Numbered from the stretch's first letter, positions 1-7,727 are shown. The stretch: 12,283 nt of DNA from an uncultured Phascolarctobacterium sp. (GCA_900553055.1 USBV01000033.1:1-12283); one strand, 5' to 3'. A program made the numbers and translations. The notes: a model not told the origin generated them from the letters alone.

Positions 1-105
1 GCTGAGCTTGGTGGTGTCAAAGTCAAAGACAGAGTTGCCGTTGCCCAGCTCCTTGCCAAAGGCATAGTAGCCGCTGGAGTGGCGCACCACCAAGCCTTGG
101 TTCAC
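1..105 (-). CDS. Possible N-terminal part of an unrecognised protein, cut by the window edge
   Basis: An open frame runs from a stop codon at 127-129 to the left edge of the window. A GTG at 103-105 is a possible start and gives 35 codons to the edge. The codons favour C or G in the third position (GGC, AAC, GAC, TTT/TTC, CTG, AAG), as in the neighbouring genes, and the peptide looks protein-like (for example GYYAFGKELGNG). There is no Shine-Dalgarno sequence before the GTG. If the promoter at 116-144 is real, the transcript would start only a few bases upstream, making it almost leaderless. The opposite strand is also open over this stretch (frame 1, to a TAA at 112-114) but with poorer codon choice. 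I do not recognise the protein. It is not RpsO, the common gene after ribF. Confidence 0.3.
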   Translation of the reverse strand, partial: MNQGLVVRHSSGYYAFGKELGNGNSVFDFDTTKLS

Positions 106-129
106 ATACTGTAATAGTATACCATACTA
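106..129. promoter_or_regulatory. Overlapping ATACT/AGTAT dyads, possible operator
   Basis: Two inverted repeats share a central half-site. ATACT (106-110) pairs with AGTAT (116-120) across 5 bases, and TAGTAT (115-120) pairs with ATACTA (124-129) across ACC. The shared arm lies on the -10 element of the candidate promoter at 116-144. A repressor binding here would block the polymerase. The regulator is unknown, and such short AT-rich dyads can arise by chance. Confidence 0.25.
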
Positions 130-144
130 ATGCTGCAAGAGCAA
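116..144 (-). promoter_or_regulatory. Candidate sigma-A promoter for the gene at the left edge
   Basis: On the minus strand TTGCTC (139-144) is followed after exactly 17 bases by TATACT (116-121), a fair match to the -35 and -10 consensus. It lies 30 bases after the ribF stop and points toward the partial frame at 1-105, so it would make that gene a separate unit. Because the start point would fall near base 109, the 5' leader would be very short if the GTG at 105 is the true start. This is a pattern match only. Confidence 0.4.
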
Positions 145-152
145 GATACTTC

Positions 153-168
153 TGTAAAAATTTTTACA
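153..168. promoter_or_regulatory. 16-bp perfect palindrome TGTAAAAATTTTTACA
   Basis: The sequence TGTAAAAATTTTTACA is perfectly self-complementary with no spacer. It lies 5 bases after the ribF stop and 8 bases upstream of the candidate -35 element at 139-144. TGTA-TACA ends are common in operators of dimeric repressors and activators. It is AT-only in its core, has no loop and no GC stem, so it is a poor intrinsic terminator. A role as a binding site for a regulator of the downstream gene is an inference. Confidence 0.3.
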
Positions 169-173
169 TTTAT

Positions 174-1118
174 CTACAAAAATCTAGCTGAAAAACTTTC
201 TAACAGCTGGCGACATTTTTCCTTATCCGCCTGTAGCTGACTTCGCAATTGGTCAATAGAAGCAAATTTTACTTCCCCGCGCACTCTGGCGACAAAATCA
301 ATGCTAATGGGTGAATCGTAAATATCACCGCTAAAGTCAAAGATATGCGTCTCTAGTCTAGGTGCAGCCACATCGCCAAAGGTGGGATTATTGCCGATAT
401 TGGCCATGCCACCGTAGCGCTGACCATTGACGTTTACCTGCACGGCATATACTCCGCCCAAAGGAATGGCCAGCTTGCTTTCAGCAAGCTCGATATTGGC
501 CGTGGGAAAGCCCAAAAGCCTGCCCCTTTCGTTGCCGTGGGCAACGATGCCGGAAAGGCTGTACAGGCGTCCCAGCATGGCTGCCGCCTCCACTACATCG
601 CCTTCGGCAATGAGGCGGCGGATAGCAGTGCTGCTGATAACGGTAGGGCCATCGCTGACCAGCTCGCGTACCACGAGCTTAAAGCCAAGGCGCTGGGCGC
701 TGGCTGCCAACGTTTCTACTGTGCCTTCGCCACGAATGCCGTAGGTAAAGTTGTTGCCCACAACTAAGCAGCTATAGCCCAGCGCTTGCAGCTGCTCTAG
801 GAAAGCTTCCGGCGCGATGCGCGCCACGCTCATATCGAAGGGCACGTCCACCAGCACATCAACCCCTAAATCACGCAAAAGCGACTGCTTTTGCTCTGGG
901 GTGATGAGTGCAGGTGGCACCTTGTCAGGGCGGAAGCACGCAAAGGGGTGGTTGCTGAAGGTGAATACCGCCAGCAACGCTCCGGTGCGATGCGCTTCGT
1001 TCCAAGCCGTGCGAATAACATCCATGTGGCCGCGGTGAAGGCCGTCGAAGGTGCCCAGCGCTACCACGCACGGGCGCTCATACTTATGCAATTGTTTTAG
1101 TGAAGTAATAACATCCAT
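174..1118 (-). CDS. ribF: Bifunctional riboflavin kinase / FAD synthetase
   Basis: RibF phosphorylates riboflavin to FMN and then adenylylates FMN to FAD in the cytoplasm. The 314-residue protein has the usual length and both modules. The N-terminal nucleotidyltransferase has GTFDGLHRGH at residues 22-31 (the HxGH site), VGNNFTYG at 120-127 and the ISSTAIR motif at 161-167. The C-terminal riboflavin kinase domain starts near residue 186 and has GRLLGFPTAN at 199-208, NIGNNPTFG at 240-248 and a conserved Glu in LETHIF at 255-260. The ATG at 1116-1118 is the only sensible start because the next Met (32) lies inside the active site. Its Shine-Dalgarno is weak (AGG about 12 bases upstream). It follows truB on the same strand, a common Firmicute order, but a 122-base gap with a repeat-like element separates them, so it may have its own promoter. 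No FMN riboswitch is visible. Confidence 0.95.
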   Translation of the reverse strand: MDVITSLKQLHKYERPCVVALGTFDGLHRGHMDVIRTAWNEAHRTGALLAVFTFSNHPFACFRPDKVPPALITPEQKQSLLRDLGVDVLVDVPFDMSVARIAPEAFLEQLQALGYSCLVVGNNFTYGIRGEGTVETLAASAQRLGFKLVVRELVSDGPTVISSTAIRRLIAEGDVVEAAAMLGRLYSLSGIVAHGNERGRLLGFPTANIELAESKLAIPLGGVYAVQVNVNGQRYGGMANIGNNPTFGDVAAPRLETHIFDFSGDIYDSPISIDFVARVRGEVKFASIDQLRSQLQADKEKCRQLLESFSARFL

Positions 1119-1139
1119 AACAATTGTGTACCTAAAATA

Positions 1140-1237
1140 TAAAATAATAGCTTTAGTTCGAGGTATCCCCTCTCCGCCGCATCTTGGCTAAATTAATAGC
1201 TAAAGTTCGTGGGCGGCACCTCCCCCCAAGGGGAGGC
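1140..1237 (-). repeat. Palindromic repeat-like element between truB and ribF
   Basis: This gap holds nested repeats. A strong hairpin (CCTCCCC 1219-1225, loop CCAA, GGGGAGG 1230-1236) begins 4 bases after the truB stop. Further along, CCGCC (1174-1178) can pair with GGCGG (1212-1216). Two near-identical 21-bp direct repeats, at 1140-1160 and 1189-1209, match at 18 of 21 bases. No U tract follows the GC stem on the minus strand, so it is not a normal intrinsic terminator. The pattern of a cccctctccgcc arm facing a gcggcacctcccc hairpin resembles, from memory, short palindromic repeats spread through gut Firmicute genomes. In that reading the 33 bases between the CCGCC and GGCGG arms would be an insert or an expanded loop. 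Confidence 0.45.
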
Positions 1238-1240
1238 TCT

Positions 1241-2137
1241 CTATAGCTGAACTATATATTTCTCAAATATCTTCTCTGCCTGCACTTTAGAATCAACACA
1301 TTTACCAATACCTAAAAACTCACTATTAGGTCCTAGTAAAGCATATTGCCCATCAACAGTGCCATTTACCGTCGTTCTCACGCCATTAGTAATGCGCGCA
1401 GCTTGGTTAGCAGTTAACTCAAGCTTAGGCAAGTGGCTCACAGCAGTAATAGGCTCTGCGCAGCAGCCAGCGGGGTTTTCTGCAATCTCCTGCAGTGTAT
1501 GCGCTTCGTTGAGCAAATAGCTGCCCACCTGCGTGCGCAAAAGAAAGCTCATGGTGCCACAGGTACCTAAAGCGGTGGCAATATCCTCGCCAAGCACGCG
1601 AATATAAGTACCCTTGCTGCATTCCACAGCTACAGTAAATGAATTCTTAGCAGAAATACTCTCTGTTGGAAGTTTGGCGTCTAGCAGCTTCAGCTTATAA
1701 ATCTCAATGGGCCTAGCCTTTCGCTCTACCTCTACTCCCTTGCGAGCGAGCTGGTACAGCTTTTGGCCATTAATTTTCACCGCACTATACATGGGCGGCA
1801 GCTGTATTTGCTTGCCTAAAAAGCTTTGTAAAACTTCCTTCAGCTTAGCCTCACTAAGCTCAGGCACGGGCATCGTCTTCACTAAAGTGCCACTGTCGTC
1901 GCCAGTATCACGCTGCTCGCCTAGTGTGAACTCTGCAATATACTGCTTGCGGCCCTCCATAGCATAGGATAAAAGCCTGGTAGCCGTGCCGGCAAAAACA
2001 GGGAGCACGCCGGCCGCATCTGGGTCCAGCGTGCCTCCATGCCCAATTTTTTTCGTATTTAATGCCCGGCGCAAAAAGCCAATCACATCATGACTCGTCA
2101 TGCCAGGGGGCTTCAAAACATTAAAAATTCCGTCCAT
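1241..2137 (-). CDS. truB: tRNA pseudouridine-55 synthase
   Basis: TruB converts U55 in the T loop of tRNAs to pseudouridine and also helps tRNA folding. The 298-residue protein has the typical length. The catalytic motif GHGGTLDPDAAGVLP is at residues 33-47, with the catalytic Asp at 38. KQYIAEFTLG follows at 64-73, CSKGTYIR at 173-180, and a C-terminal PUA-like region after about 235. The ATG at 2135-2137 shares one base with the stop codon of the upstream phosphoesterase gene (TAATG). No clear Shine-Dalgarno is present, so the gene is probably read by translational coupling. It stands at the end of the tight rimP-infB operon, a conserved place in Firmicutes. A GC hairpin starts 4 bases after the TAG stop. 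Confidence 0.95.
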   Translation of the reverse strand: MDGIFNVLKPPGMTSHDVIGFLRRALNTKKIGHGGTLDPDAAGVLPVFAGTATRLLSYAMEGRKQYIAEFTLGEQRDTGDDSGTLVKTMPVPELSEAKLKEVLQSFLGKQIQLPPMYSAVKINGQKLYQLARKGVEVERKARPIEIYKLKLLDAKLPTESISAKNSFTVAVECSKGTYIRVLGEDIATALGTCGTMSFLLRTQVGSYLLNEAHTLQEIAENPAGCCAEPITAVSHLPKLELTANQAARITNGVRTTVNGTVDGQYALLGPNSEFLGIGKCVDSKVQAEKIFEKYIVQL

Positions 2138-3087
2138 TATACAAGCTCGCGCAATTTAGCCAAAAGCTGCTCGCGCGCTTCCTCCACCGGTGCGTAAATG
2201 GTGCAACCTGCTGCCCGAATATGGCCGCCGCCGCCAAAGCTCAAGGCTACCTGGGCTACGTCCACATTGCTAGAGCGCATGCTCACACGTGTCACCTTAG
2301 GCTCCACAGCCTTAAACATAATAGCTACCTCTACGCCATCAATATAACGAGGATAGTTCACGAAGCTATCCGTGTTAGCATCCTTGTTATAAAGGTCATT
2401 AGTGATGGTGATATAAGCGATTTTGCCATCAGCATCAAAGGTCAGGCTGGGCAAGACCTTGGCCAGCATTTCTACAGTAAGGCGGGACTTCATATCCAGC
2501 TTGTCGCTGATTTCGTTAGGCTGTACGCCCTGCTCCATCAGCCAAGCACCAGCGCGCATAGTTTTCGGCGTGGTATTGGCATAGCGGAAGGAGCCGCAGT
2601 CCGTAGAAATAGCGATATAAAAACACTCTGCAATATAATGGTCCACGGGCCAGTTCATTTCCTGCAGCAGCTCGCACATAATCTCGCCTGTTGCAGCGGC
2701 TTTAGCATCAAGATATAGGTAATCTGCAAAGCGAGTGTTGGAAATATGATGGTCTATATTGAGCAGCTGCTTATACTCCACCACCTCGGCCACAATGCCG
2801 ATGCGGTCGAAGGAGCTAGCATCCACCACGACCAGTACATCGCAAGCAAGCTTGCTTCCCTGCTCCGGCCTTTGAGCCAGCTCAATGCCGGGAATAAAGC
2901 CAAAGCTTTTATTAATCAGGTCATCACAGTAAACGATAACCTCCTTGCCCAGCTTTTTCAGACTCAAGGCAAGGCCCAAGCTGGAGCCCAGCGTATCTCC
3001 GTCCGGGCTCACATGGGTACATAAAACAATTTTTTGTGCTGCCTCAAGCAGCTTGCCGGTCTCCAGTAAAGAAAGCTCCTTACTCAT
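2137..3087 (-). CDS. nrnA: DHH-family phosphoesterase, NrnA type (nanoRNase / pAp phosphatase)
   Basis: Proteins of this family degrade 2-5 nt RNA or dinucleotides and remove the 3'-phosphate from pAp, using two metal ions in the cytoplasm. The metal-binding residues are visible. Numbered from the chosen start they are HVSPDGD at 25-31, Asp89 in VVVDAS, DHH at 112-114 and Asp163 in STDCGSFRY. The DHHA1 domain ends with FGGGGHIRAAG (284-294), the substrate-binding glycine motif. The frame is open to an ATG at 3172-3174, but the ATG at 3085-3087 is preferred. It has AGAGG 9 bases upstream, overlaps rbfA by only 8 bases, and gives 316 residues, the family's usual length. The gene sits between rbfA and truB, its common position in Firmicutes. 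Whether nanoRNA, pAp or a cyclic dinucleotide product is the main substrate cannot be read from the sequence. Confidence 0.92.
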   Translation of the reverse strand: MSKELSLLETGKLLEAAQKIVLCTHVSPDGDTLGSSLGLALSLKKLGKEVIVYCDDLINKSFGFIPGIELAQRPEQGSKLACDVLVVVDASSFDRIGIVAEVVEYKQLLNIDHHISNTRFADYLYLDAKAAATGEIMCELLQEMNWPVDHYIAECFYIAISTDCGSFRYANTTPKTMRAGAWLMEQGVQPNEISDKLDMKSRLTVEMLAKVLPSLTFDADGKIAYITITNDLYNKDANTDSFVNYPRYIDGVEVAIMFKAVEPKVTRVSMRSSNVDVAQVALSFGGGGHIRAAGCTIYAPVEEAREQLLAKLRELV

Positions 3088-3475
3088 GCTGACCAGCCTC
3101 TGCCTCGGCCTGAGCTTCGGCCAAGGTCTTTTCCTCTTTATTAATTTTGTCCAGAATGCTTTGGATATGAGCACTATATTCCATGGATTTATCCTTTTGC
3201 AGAATCAGTGTCGGCGCAAAGCGTAGGCGAATGCGTTTAGCAATCTCTGTACGCATAAAGCCCAAGGCCTTGTTGAGGGCCTTCCAGGTTTCCTCCTGCT
3301 TTTCCTCAGGGCCATACATGCTGATAAATACCTTGGCATAGCTCATATCGTCCGTCAGCTCCACCCCGGTCACAGTCACAAACTGAATGCGGGGGTCCTT
3401 CACGTCGTGCAGCAGCATATTGCTGATTTCGTGCTGGATGGCTTCTTGGACTTTTTCAACTCTAAGCCTAGCCAT
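3080..3475 (-). CDS. rbfA: Ribosome-binding factor A (30S maturation)
   Basis: RbfA binds the immature 30S subunit near the 5' end of 16S rRNA and promotes its late maturation. The 131-residue protein has the family opening (RVEKVQEAIQHEIS, residues 5-18), KDPRIQFVTVTGVELT at 26-41 and the KH-like core with YAKVFISMYG at 46-55, then KRIRLRFAPTLIL at 80-92. The last 20 residues are Ala/Glu-rich and probably disordered. The ATG at 3473-3475 overlaps the infB stop by one base (TAATG), and AGAGG lies 7 bases upstream within infB, so expression is probably coupled to infB. The pairing of IF2 with RbfA is conserved across most bacteria. Confidence 0.95.
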   Translation of the reverse strand: MARLRVEKVQEAIQHEISNMLLHDVKDPRIQFVTVTGVELTDDMSYAKVFISMYGPEEKQEETWKALNKALGFMRTEIAKRIRLRFAPTLILQKDKSMEYSAHIQSILDKINKEEKTLAEAQAEAEAGQHE

Positions 3476-6054
3476 TATTCTACCTCTACTTCTTCCATGT
3501 CATAGATTTCGAAAACGTCGCCCTCTTTAAGGTCGCGATATTTTTCCAGCGTAATACCGCATTCATAGCCTTGGGCAACCTCTTTTACGTCATCCTTAAA
3601 GCGACGCAGGGAGTCGATTACATCATCATGCAGCACAATGCCGTCGCGGATGATACGTACCTTGGAGCTGTTGGTAACCTTGCCCTCCAGTACATAGCAG
3701 CCAGCAATGAGCAGCTTGGAAATAGTAATCAGCTGACGCACCTCTACGCGGCCTTGTACAACCTCTTTGAACTTGGGCGCCAGCATACCCTTAATAGCAG
3801 CCTCTACGTCGTTCAGAGCGTCATAGATTACGCGATAGGTACGCACGTCAACCTTTTCGGTTTCAGCAGCCTTGCGAGCATTAGCATCGGGACGAACGTT
3901 GAAGCCGATAATGAGCGCATTAGCTGCAGAAGCCAGCATAACGTCGGACTCAGTAATAGCGCCAACGCCGGCATGTACAACAACAACCTTAACCTCATCG
4001 TTCTTAATCTTCTCCAAGGAAGCCTTCAATGCTTCAATGGTGCCTTGTACGTCAGCCTTAACAACGATGTTCAGCTCTTTAATCTCACCCTCTTGAATGC
4101 GTTGGAACAGGTCATCCAAGGATACCTTGGAGTTAAGCTTAATCTCCTCTTCCTTCTTCTTGGCAATACGTTTTTCAGCAACGCTACGAGCAGTTTTCTC
4201 GTCGGTGCTGTCTAAAATATCGCCTGCTTGGGGCACATCGTTGAGGCCCAAAACCTCTACAGGGGTGGAGGGCAGAGCCTTCTTAACCTTTTCACCACGG
4301 TCGTTGACCATGGCGCGTACCTTACCAAAGCTGGTGCCGGCAATAATGGTATCGCCGATGTGCAGGGTACCGCGTTGTACCAAAACGGTGGCAACAGGGC
4401 CACGGCCCTTATCCAATTGTGCCTCGATGATGGTGCCATGTGCGGGCAGATTCGGGTTAGCCTTCAGCTCTTGCATTTCAGCAACCAAAAGAATCATTTC
4501 CAAAAGGTCGGTAATACCGGTCTTTTGATGTGCGGATACGGGAACCATGATGGTATCTCCGCCCCAATCCTCGGGGATGAGGCCGTGCTCAGCCAGCTGT
4601 TGCTTAACGTGGTCGGGGTTTGCGCCCATACGGTCCATCTTGTTAATTGCAACGATAATGGGCACCTTTGCTGCCTTAGCATGGTTAATAGCTTCAATGG
4701 TTTGCGGCATTACGCCATCGTCTGCAGCTACTACCAAAATAGCCACGTCGGTTACTTGGGCACCACGGGCACGCATAGCGGTGAAGGCCTCGTGACCGGG
4801 GGTATCCAAAAAGACGATTTGCTTGCCTTGGTAATTAACTTTATATGCACCAATGTGCTGGGTAATACCGCCAGCCTCGCGTGCAGTAACATTAGTTTTA
4901 CGAATAGCGTCCAGCAAAGATGTCTTGCCGTGGTCAACGTGACCCATAACAGTGATTACAGGCGGACGGGGTAAACGCTTCTCTTCGGGGTCGTCCACCT
5001 CAGGAATTTCGGTGGGGTCCTCCTCCGGAGCCTTTTGACCAACCTCAACGCCAAAGTTATCACCAATCAATTGCGCAGTATCAAAGTCAATATCCTGGTT
5101 AATGGTAACCATCATGCCCAGCATGAAGAGAGCCTTGATAACCTCGTTTACCTCGCGCTTAATCAGCTTGGCAAACTCTTGCACATTGATGGATTCACCA
5201 ATTTCTACATAGGTAGGACGAACAATTTCTGCCGGAGCAGCTGCGGCCTTAGGCGCGTTGTTGGGCTTACGGTTGCGGTTCACAGGCATTTGATGCCCTG
5301 CACTACGGTTAGGACGGCTTTCCTTAGTAGCATAGGAGCCCTTAATCTGCGGCTTTTCCTTGCGGCTCTTGCCTGCATTGCGGATTTCCTTGCCACGGGG
5401 CAGCTCTGCTCTAGCTTCGGCGCGGCTTTCGCTGCGGTTTTCGTTGCGACCTGCGGCGCGGGATGCGTTCATGCTACGGCTTTCACCGTGCACTGCTTGG
5501 CCGGGCTGTTGACCTTTAGGACCAACAAAAATACCACCCTGACGCTTATTATCATTGCCACGGTTTTGGCCCTGGCGATTGTCTCTATTTCCCCGTTGGC
5601 CATTGCCACGATTTTGGCCTTGGCGGTTATCGCGGTTGCCTTGAGAAGCATTATTATTACCGCGATTTTGGTTTTGACCGCGATTGTCACGGCCTTGTTG
5701 AGCGTTATTATTGCCCTGACGATTTTCTGGGCGGCCTTGTTGGCCATTGTTGCGTTGATTTTGATTGTTTTGCTGCATATTCCTCTGACCGTTTTTATTA
5801 TTATTTTGCTGTTTGGGTTGTTCCTTCTTCACAGCTTGTGCTTGACGCGGGGGTTCCTGCTTCTTTTCCGGTTTCGGTGCCGGCTTGGGAGGTTCAGGCT
5901 TCTTATCGTATGCATTACGAATCACAGCCATCACCTGTTCATCAGCGCCACTAAAATTCTTCTTCTCAAGATTATGCTTCTTGAGCAAATCTAGTACTTC
6001 GTTAACGGGCTTGCCATAATCGGCAGCCACCTCGTATATTCTTTTATTACTCAT
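3475..6054 (-). CDS. infB: Translation initiation factor IF-2
   Basis: IF-2 is the GTPase that places initiator fMet-tRNA in the 30S P site and drives 50S joining. The 859-residue protein has an IF2_N helical domain (about 1-50), then a long low-complexity region rich in Asn, Gln, Arg and Gly (about 55-270), a second IF2_N-like domain (about 285-340) and the G domain. The G domain shows GHVDHGKT (371-378), [10 protein letters not shown] (395-404), DTPGHEAF (417-424), NKMD (471-474) and SAH (507-509). The domain II beta-barrel, domain III (from about 660) and the C-terminal fMet-tRNA-binding barrel (about 765-850) follow. The start ATG has GGAGG 7 bases upstream. A 31-base gap separates it from ylxQ. 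The protein is longer than B. subtilis IF-2 (about 716 residues) because of the disordered linker, which contains short tandem repeats. Confidence 0.97.
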   Translation of the reverse strand: MSNKRIYEVAADYGKPVNEVLDLLKKHNLEKKNFSGADEQVMAVIRNAYDKKPEPPKPAPKPEKKQEPPRQAQAVKKEQPKQQNNNKNGQRNMQQNNQNQRNNGQQGRPENRQGNNNAQQGRDNRGQNQNRGNNNASQGNRDNRQGQNRGNGQRGNRDNRQGQNRGNDNKRQGGIFVGPKGQQPGQAVHGESRSMNASRAAGRNENRSESRAEARAELPRGKEIRNAGKSRKEKPQIKGSYATKESRPNRSAGHQMPVNRNRKPNNAPKAAAAPAEIVRPTYVEIGESINVQEFAKLIKREVNEVIKALFMLGMMVTINQDIDFDTAQLIGDNFGVEVGQKAPEEDPTEIPEVDDPEEKRLPRPPVITVMGHVDHGKTSLLDAIRKTNVTAREAGGITQHIGAYKVNYQGKQIVFLDTPGHEAFTAMRARGAQVTDVAILVVAADDGVMPQTIEAINHAKAAKVPIIVAINKMDRMGANPDHVKQQLAEHGLIPEDWGGDTIMVPVSAHQKTGITDLLEMILLVAEMQELKANPNLPAHGTIIEAQLDKGRGPVATVLVQRGTLHIGDTIIAGTSFGKVRAMVNDRGEKVKKALPSTPVEVLGLNDVPQAGDILDSTDEKTARSVAEKRIAKKKEEEIKLNSKVSLDDLFQRIQEGEIKELNIVVKADVQGTIEALKASLEKIKNDEVKVVVVHAGVGAITESDVMLASAANALIIGFNVRPDANARKAAETEKVDVRTYRVIYDALNDVEAAIKGMLAPKFKEVVQGRVEVRQLITISKLLIAGCYVLEGKVTNSSKVRIIRDGIVLHDDVIDSLRRFKDDVKEVAQGYECGITLEKYRDLKEGDVFEIYDMEEVEVE
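5554..5640 (-). repeat. Two-copy 48-bp-period repeat inside infB
   Basis: Two stretches, 5602-5640 and 5554-5592, encode exactly the same 13 residues ([13 protein letters not shown], residues 139-151 and 155-167 of IF-2), offset by 48 bases. The DNA copies differ at several mostly third-codon positions. A looser relative ([13 protein letters not shown], residues 121-133) lies just before them. The repeat is part of the disordered linker and suggests growth by local duplication followed by drift under pressure to keep the amino acids. Confidence 0.8.
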
Positions 6055-6085
6055 GCATCCACCTCCAGACTAGACATAAGGGGAT

Positions 6086-6382
6086 TTATTTTCCCTGTAG
6101 CATGCTGGCGAAATTGCTATCCGTGATGGCGGCGGCAGCTCTTTGACCTTTCCCTATGGCGCTTCCTAGCTCCCAGCGGGTCAACAGCTCCAGCACCGGC
6201 ACCCCGGCCTGTGCGGCTAAATAGCAAAGCTCCTTTTTGGAGTTGGGCGCAGTGTCCTGAGCCACTACAAGCAGCTGAACCGTACCGGCCTTTAATGCAG
6301 CCTTCACTGCAAAATCACCCGATACAAGCTTGCCTGCCTTTTGGGCCAAACCAAGCGCAAAGGCTTGCTTATTGTTGGCCAT
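6086..6382 (-). CDS. ylxQ: YlxQ, L7Ae-family putative RNA-binding protein
   Basis: This 98-residue protein belongs to the L7Ae/L30e/S12e/Gadd45 fold family, whose members bind kink-turn RNA. Visible family features are the opening LGLAQKAGKLVSGDFAV (10-26), the QDTAPNSKKEL stretch (42-52) and ELGSAIGKGQRAAAAITD near the C-terminus (71-88). It starts at an ATG with GGAGG 9 bases upstream and overlaps the end of ylxR by 14 bases. The nusA-ylxR-ylxQ-infB order is standard in Firmicutes and implies a role close to ribosomes or RNA processing. No specific RNA partner can be inferred here. Confidence 0.92.
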   Translation of the reverse strand: MANNKQAFALGLAQKAGKLVSGDFAVKAALKAGTVQLLVVAQDTAPNSKKELCYLAAQAGVPVLELLTRWELGSAIGKGQRAAAAITDSNFASMLQGK

Positions 6383-6644
6383 GCTCCAAATCCTCCAGCA
6401 ATTGCTGTGTTACAGCATCACTAATAGGCTTTTCTAAGGCGCGCTCCAGACGTTTTTCCTTCACGGCCTTCATGATGCACTCCTTATTGGGGCACACATA
6501 GGCGCCACGTCCGTTCTTCTTGCCGGTCAAATCAAGGCTGATTTCACCCTCAGGAGAACGCACAATGCGCAGTAAAGCCTTTTTATCCTTCATTTCGTTG
6601 CAGCCCACACATTTGCGCTGCGGAATTTTTTTAACCTTCATCAT
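6369..6644 (-). CDS. ylxR: YlxR / RnpM, DUF448 RNA-binding protein
   Basis: The 91-residue protein is a YlxR (DUF448) family member. The family name RnpM reflects work in B. subtilis linking it to RNase P. The hallmarks are RKCVGC (10-15), LRIVR (25-29) and GRGAYVC (45-51). Cysteines at 12, 15, 51 and 56 form two CxxC/CxxxxC pairs, which may indicate metal binding, but I cannot confirm that. The start overlaps the nusA stop as ATGA (4 bases). Two Met codons stand in a row, so the true start may be 3 bases later. Coupled translation with nusA is likely. Confidence 0.93.
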   Translation of the reverse strand: MMKVKKIPQRKCVGCNEMKDKKALLRIVRSPEGEISLDLTGKKNGRGAYVCPNKECIMKAVKEKRLERALEKPISDAVTQQLLEDLEHGQQ

Positions 6645-7699
6645 GCTTCTTGCTCTGCTTCTAAAGCAGCTTCTTCTTCCTTAGCTTGGCTTTCGCTCTT
6701 ATAACCTGTCAGTTTTGCGGCCAGTCTTGCATTCTGGCCTTCCTTGCCAATAGCCAGGGACAGCTGGTAATCGGGCACAACCACGCGGCAAATCTTTTCT
6801 GCCTCGTTCACATTGGTGCTCACAACCTTAGCCGGGCTCAAAGCATTGGCAACATATTGAGCTGGGTCCTCGCTGTATTTAACAATATCAATCTTTTCAC
6901 CGCGCAGCTCGTTTACAATGGTTTGCACGCGCATGCCCTTGTGGCCTACGCAAGCGCCAACCGGGTCCACATTTTCGTCAGCGGTATAAACGCTAATCTT
7001 AGAGCGCATGCCAGGCTCACGAGCTACGGACTTAATCTCAACGATGCCATCGTGAATTTCAGGCACCTCCAGCTCAAATAAACGCTTTAAGAGGCCAGGA
7101 TGAGTGCGGGAAACAACGATTTGTGGTCCCTTAGCAGAGCGCTTAACCTCAACGATAAAGGTTTTCATGCGGTCATGATATTGATAAATCTCACCGGGAA
7201 TTTGCTCATTGGGAGTCAGCACAGCCTCTACCTTACCCAAATCGATATACACATTTTTGTTTTCCTGACGCTCGATGATGCCGGTAACAATGTCCTGATT
7301 GCGGCTTTGGAAGCGCTCATAAACCTGTCCACGCTCGGCCTCACGAATGCGTTGTACCACAACCTGCTTAGCATTTTGAGCAGCAATACGACCAAAGTTT
7401 TTCGGGGTTACCTCAGTCTCTACAATATCGCCTGCCAGATAACGAGGATCAATAGCCTGCGCCTCCTGCACAGTCATTTCAGTCTCGTCAACGGGCACAC
7501 CCTCAACTACAGTGCGTTGTGCATATACATGAATTTCACCGGTTTCCTTATTCATATCCACTCTAACATTTTGGTTAGTATTGGAATTTTTCTTATAAGC
7601 AGCAACCAAAGCGTCTTCAACAGCCTGGTACAGAAGCTCGGGCTCAATACCCTTCTCCTTTCCCAATTCTTGAATGGCTGAGATAAAATCTGCGTTCAC
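6641..7699 (-). CDS. nusA: Transcription termination/antitermination factor NusA
   Basis: NusA binds RNA polymerase and nascent RNA and modulates pausing, intrinsic termination and antitermination. The 352-residue protein has the RNAP-binding N-terminal domain (about 1-125), an S1 domain (about 135-200), then KH1 with VGACVGHKGMRVQTI (247-261) and KH2 with LAIGKEGQNARLAAKLTGYK (315-334). It ends soon after KH2 with a short Glu/Ala tail, so it lacks the acidic C-terminal repeats of E. coli NusA, as is usual in Firmicutes. The start codon is GTG (7697-7699), preceded by a strong AGGAGG. It follows rimP after 27 bases and overlaps ylxR by 4 bases. NusA is known to feed back on this operon in some bacteria; the rimP leader hairpin could be a place for such control, by inference. 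Confidence 0.97.
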   Translation of the reverse strand: MNADFISAIQELGKEKGIEPELLYQAVEDALVAAYKKNSNTNQNVRVDMNKETGEIHVYAQRTVVEGVPVDETEMTVQEAQAIDPRYLAGDIVETEVTPKNFGRIAAQNAKQVVVQRIREAERGQVYERFQSRNQDIVTGIIERQENKNVYIDLGKVEAVLTPNEQIPGEIYQYHDRMKTFIVEVKRSAKGPQIVVSRTHPGLLKRLFELEVPEIHDGIVEIKSVAREPGMRSKISVYTADENVDPVGACVGHKGMRVQTIVNELRGEKIDIVKYSEDPAQYVANALSPAKVVSTNVNEAEKICRVVVPDYQLSLAIGKEGQNARLAAKLTGYKSESQAKEEEAALEAEQEA

Positions 7700-7707
7700 T
7701 TACTACG

Positions 7708-7713
7708 CCTCCT
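7708..7713 (-). promoter_or_regulatory. Ribosome binding site that fixes the GTG start of nusA
   Basis: AGGAGG on the minus strand lies 8 bases before the GTG at 7697-7699. It is a full match to the anti-Shine-Dalgarno core and supports GTG as the start. Confidence 0.85.
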
Positions 7714-7727
7714 ATTTTCTGTGAATT

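Noticed and set aside
153-168. AT palindrome after ribF as a terminator
   Set aside because: The stem would be nearly all A-U with no loop, too weak for intrinsic termination.
1218-1237. GC hairpin after truB as an intrinsic terminator
   Set aside because: The stem is strong but is followed by TGCCGCCCACG and not by a U tract on the minus strand, and none follows on the plus strand either.
1119-1240. FMN riboswitch upstream of ribF
   Set aside because: The gap before ribF is only 122 bases and shows none of the conserved RFN-element helices or its AGGG and CCC signature order; the GC-rich part is explained by the repeat-like hairpin.
3088-3174. 29-codon upstream extension of the DHH phosphoesterase to an ATG at 3172-3174
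   Set aside because: It would overlap rbfA by 95 bases, adds a basic segment unlike the family, and makes the protein longer than usual. The ATG at 3085-3087 has a ribosome site and a short overlap.
5035-5994. Plus-strand frame of 319 codons with strongly hydrophobic, membrane-like translation
   Set aside because: It mirrors the Asn/Gln/Arg/Gly-rich linker of IF-2; complementing those codons yields Ile, Val, Leu and Ala by chance. There is no ribosome site, and infB is certain on the other strand.
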